Made by a program: the position numbers and the translations under genes. Of a stretch of 64,000 nucleotides of DNA, positions 63,969-64,000 are shown one piece after another; positions within the stretch are counted from its first letter, which is position 1, and every line of letters starts with the position of its first letter. The notes under the pieces are model-generated. The model made no database searches. It was given only the letters and a program-made list of their open reading frames with translations, and had not been told where the DNA came from. Origin of the DNA: Streptomyces formicae (lineage in GTDB: Bacteria > Actinomycetota > Actinomycetes > Streptomycetales > Streptomycetaceae); contig NZ_CP022685.1 of the NCBI RefSeq assembly GCF_002556545.1, positions 8,348,001-8,412,000 of the forward strand, written 5' to 3'.

Positions 63969-64000
63969 TGAACATCGACTGCCCCGTCCCATACAGCGAG
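63965..64000 (+). CDS. hypE: hydrogenase maturation protein HypE, 5' end only
   Basis: GTG at 63965 overlaps the hypD stop (GTGA), with ATG at 63968 also possible. The visible codons read [11 protein letters not shown], which agrees with the CPVP start seen in many HypE proteins. The window ends here. hypA and hypB, not seen in the window, may follow. Confidence 0.65.

Overview
The window is high-GC DNA with codon usage, gene density and gene families typical of Streptomyces (GTG/TTG starts, many ATGA/GTGA stop-start overlaps, Streptomyces-type transposons, an integrase next to tRNA-Pro). It falls into two parts.

Bases 1 to about 19,700 look like ordinary chromosome. They hold a sugar-type oxidoreductase, the threonine-to-glycine pair tdh-kbl with a LysR regulator, a membrane-anchored restriction-endonuclease-like protein, an NMT1/ThiY-type ABC importer with a cupin regulator and an acetyltransferase, a secreted ThuA/sugar-dehydrogenase/PKD protein paired with a Tat-exported sugar-phosphate-isomerase-like protein, a lipase-like hydrolase, an MmcQ protein, an MFS exporter and a split transketolase. 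A LacI-type operator core, GAAAGCGCTTTC, occurs upstream of both the ABC operon and the ThuA gene. tRNA-Pro(GGG) at 19607-19680 closes this part.

From tRNA-Pro onward the window is accessory DNA. A tyrosine integrase and an excisionase-like gene abut the tRNA, followed by about 2.3 kb of decayed genes (methyltransferase, metal P-type ATPase and acetyl-CoA synthetase remnants). Then comes a large hypoxia/dormancy island resembling the DosR regulon of mycobacteria and the OsdR-linked region of S. coelicolor. It contains four intact universal stress proteins and two relics, flavodoxins, an Acg-type nitroreductase relic, Hsp20, CBS-BON proteins, an Rv1733c-type membrane protein, PPK2, a GAPDH / beta-phosphoglucomutase / GH65 phosphorylase operon, a GNAT-fused ADP-forming acyl-CoA synthetase, and a group 3b-like NAD(P)-linked [NiFe]-hydrogenase (beta, gamma, delta, alpha) with its maturation genes (protease, hypF, hypC, hypD, start of hypE). 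Palindromes of the form GGG(A/C)C-N4-G(T/G)CCC lie in four of the promoter regions, and looser versions lie in three more, suggesting one regulon.

The island is interrupted by mobile DNA. An IS5-type transposon (25199-26874) and an internally deleted copy of it (31041-31590), in the same orientation, bracket a four-gene fatty-acid/polyketide-like cassette (KAS III-like enzyme, soluble acyl-ACP desaturase, acyl carrier protein, KAS II). An IS1182-type transposase (37307-38989) sits next to a two-gene STAND NTPase locus (small protein plus NB-ARC-TPR protein with nine near-identical 120-bp repeats) and an uncharacterised 281-aa gene; this is the best candidate for an undescribed defence-like system.

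Taken together the island would let a non-growing, oxygen-starved cell balance redox through H2 and NAD(P)H, break disaccharides by phosphorolysis without spending ATP, draw on polyphosphate and acyl-CoA for nucleotide energy, and protect proteins. The many relics show active decay around a conserved hydrogenase core. In the parts I checked, TTA (bldA-type) codons turn up in the hydrogenase small subunit and hypD.
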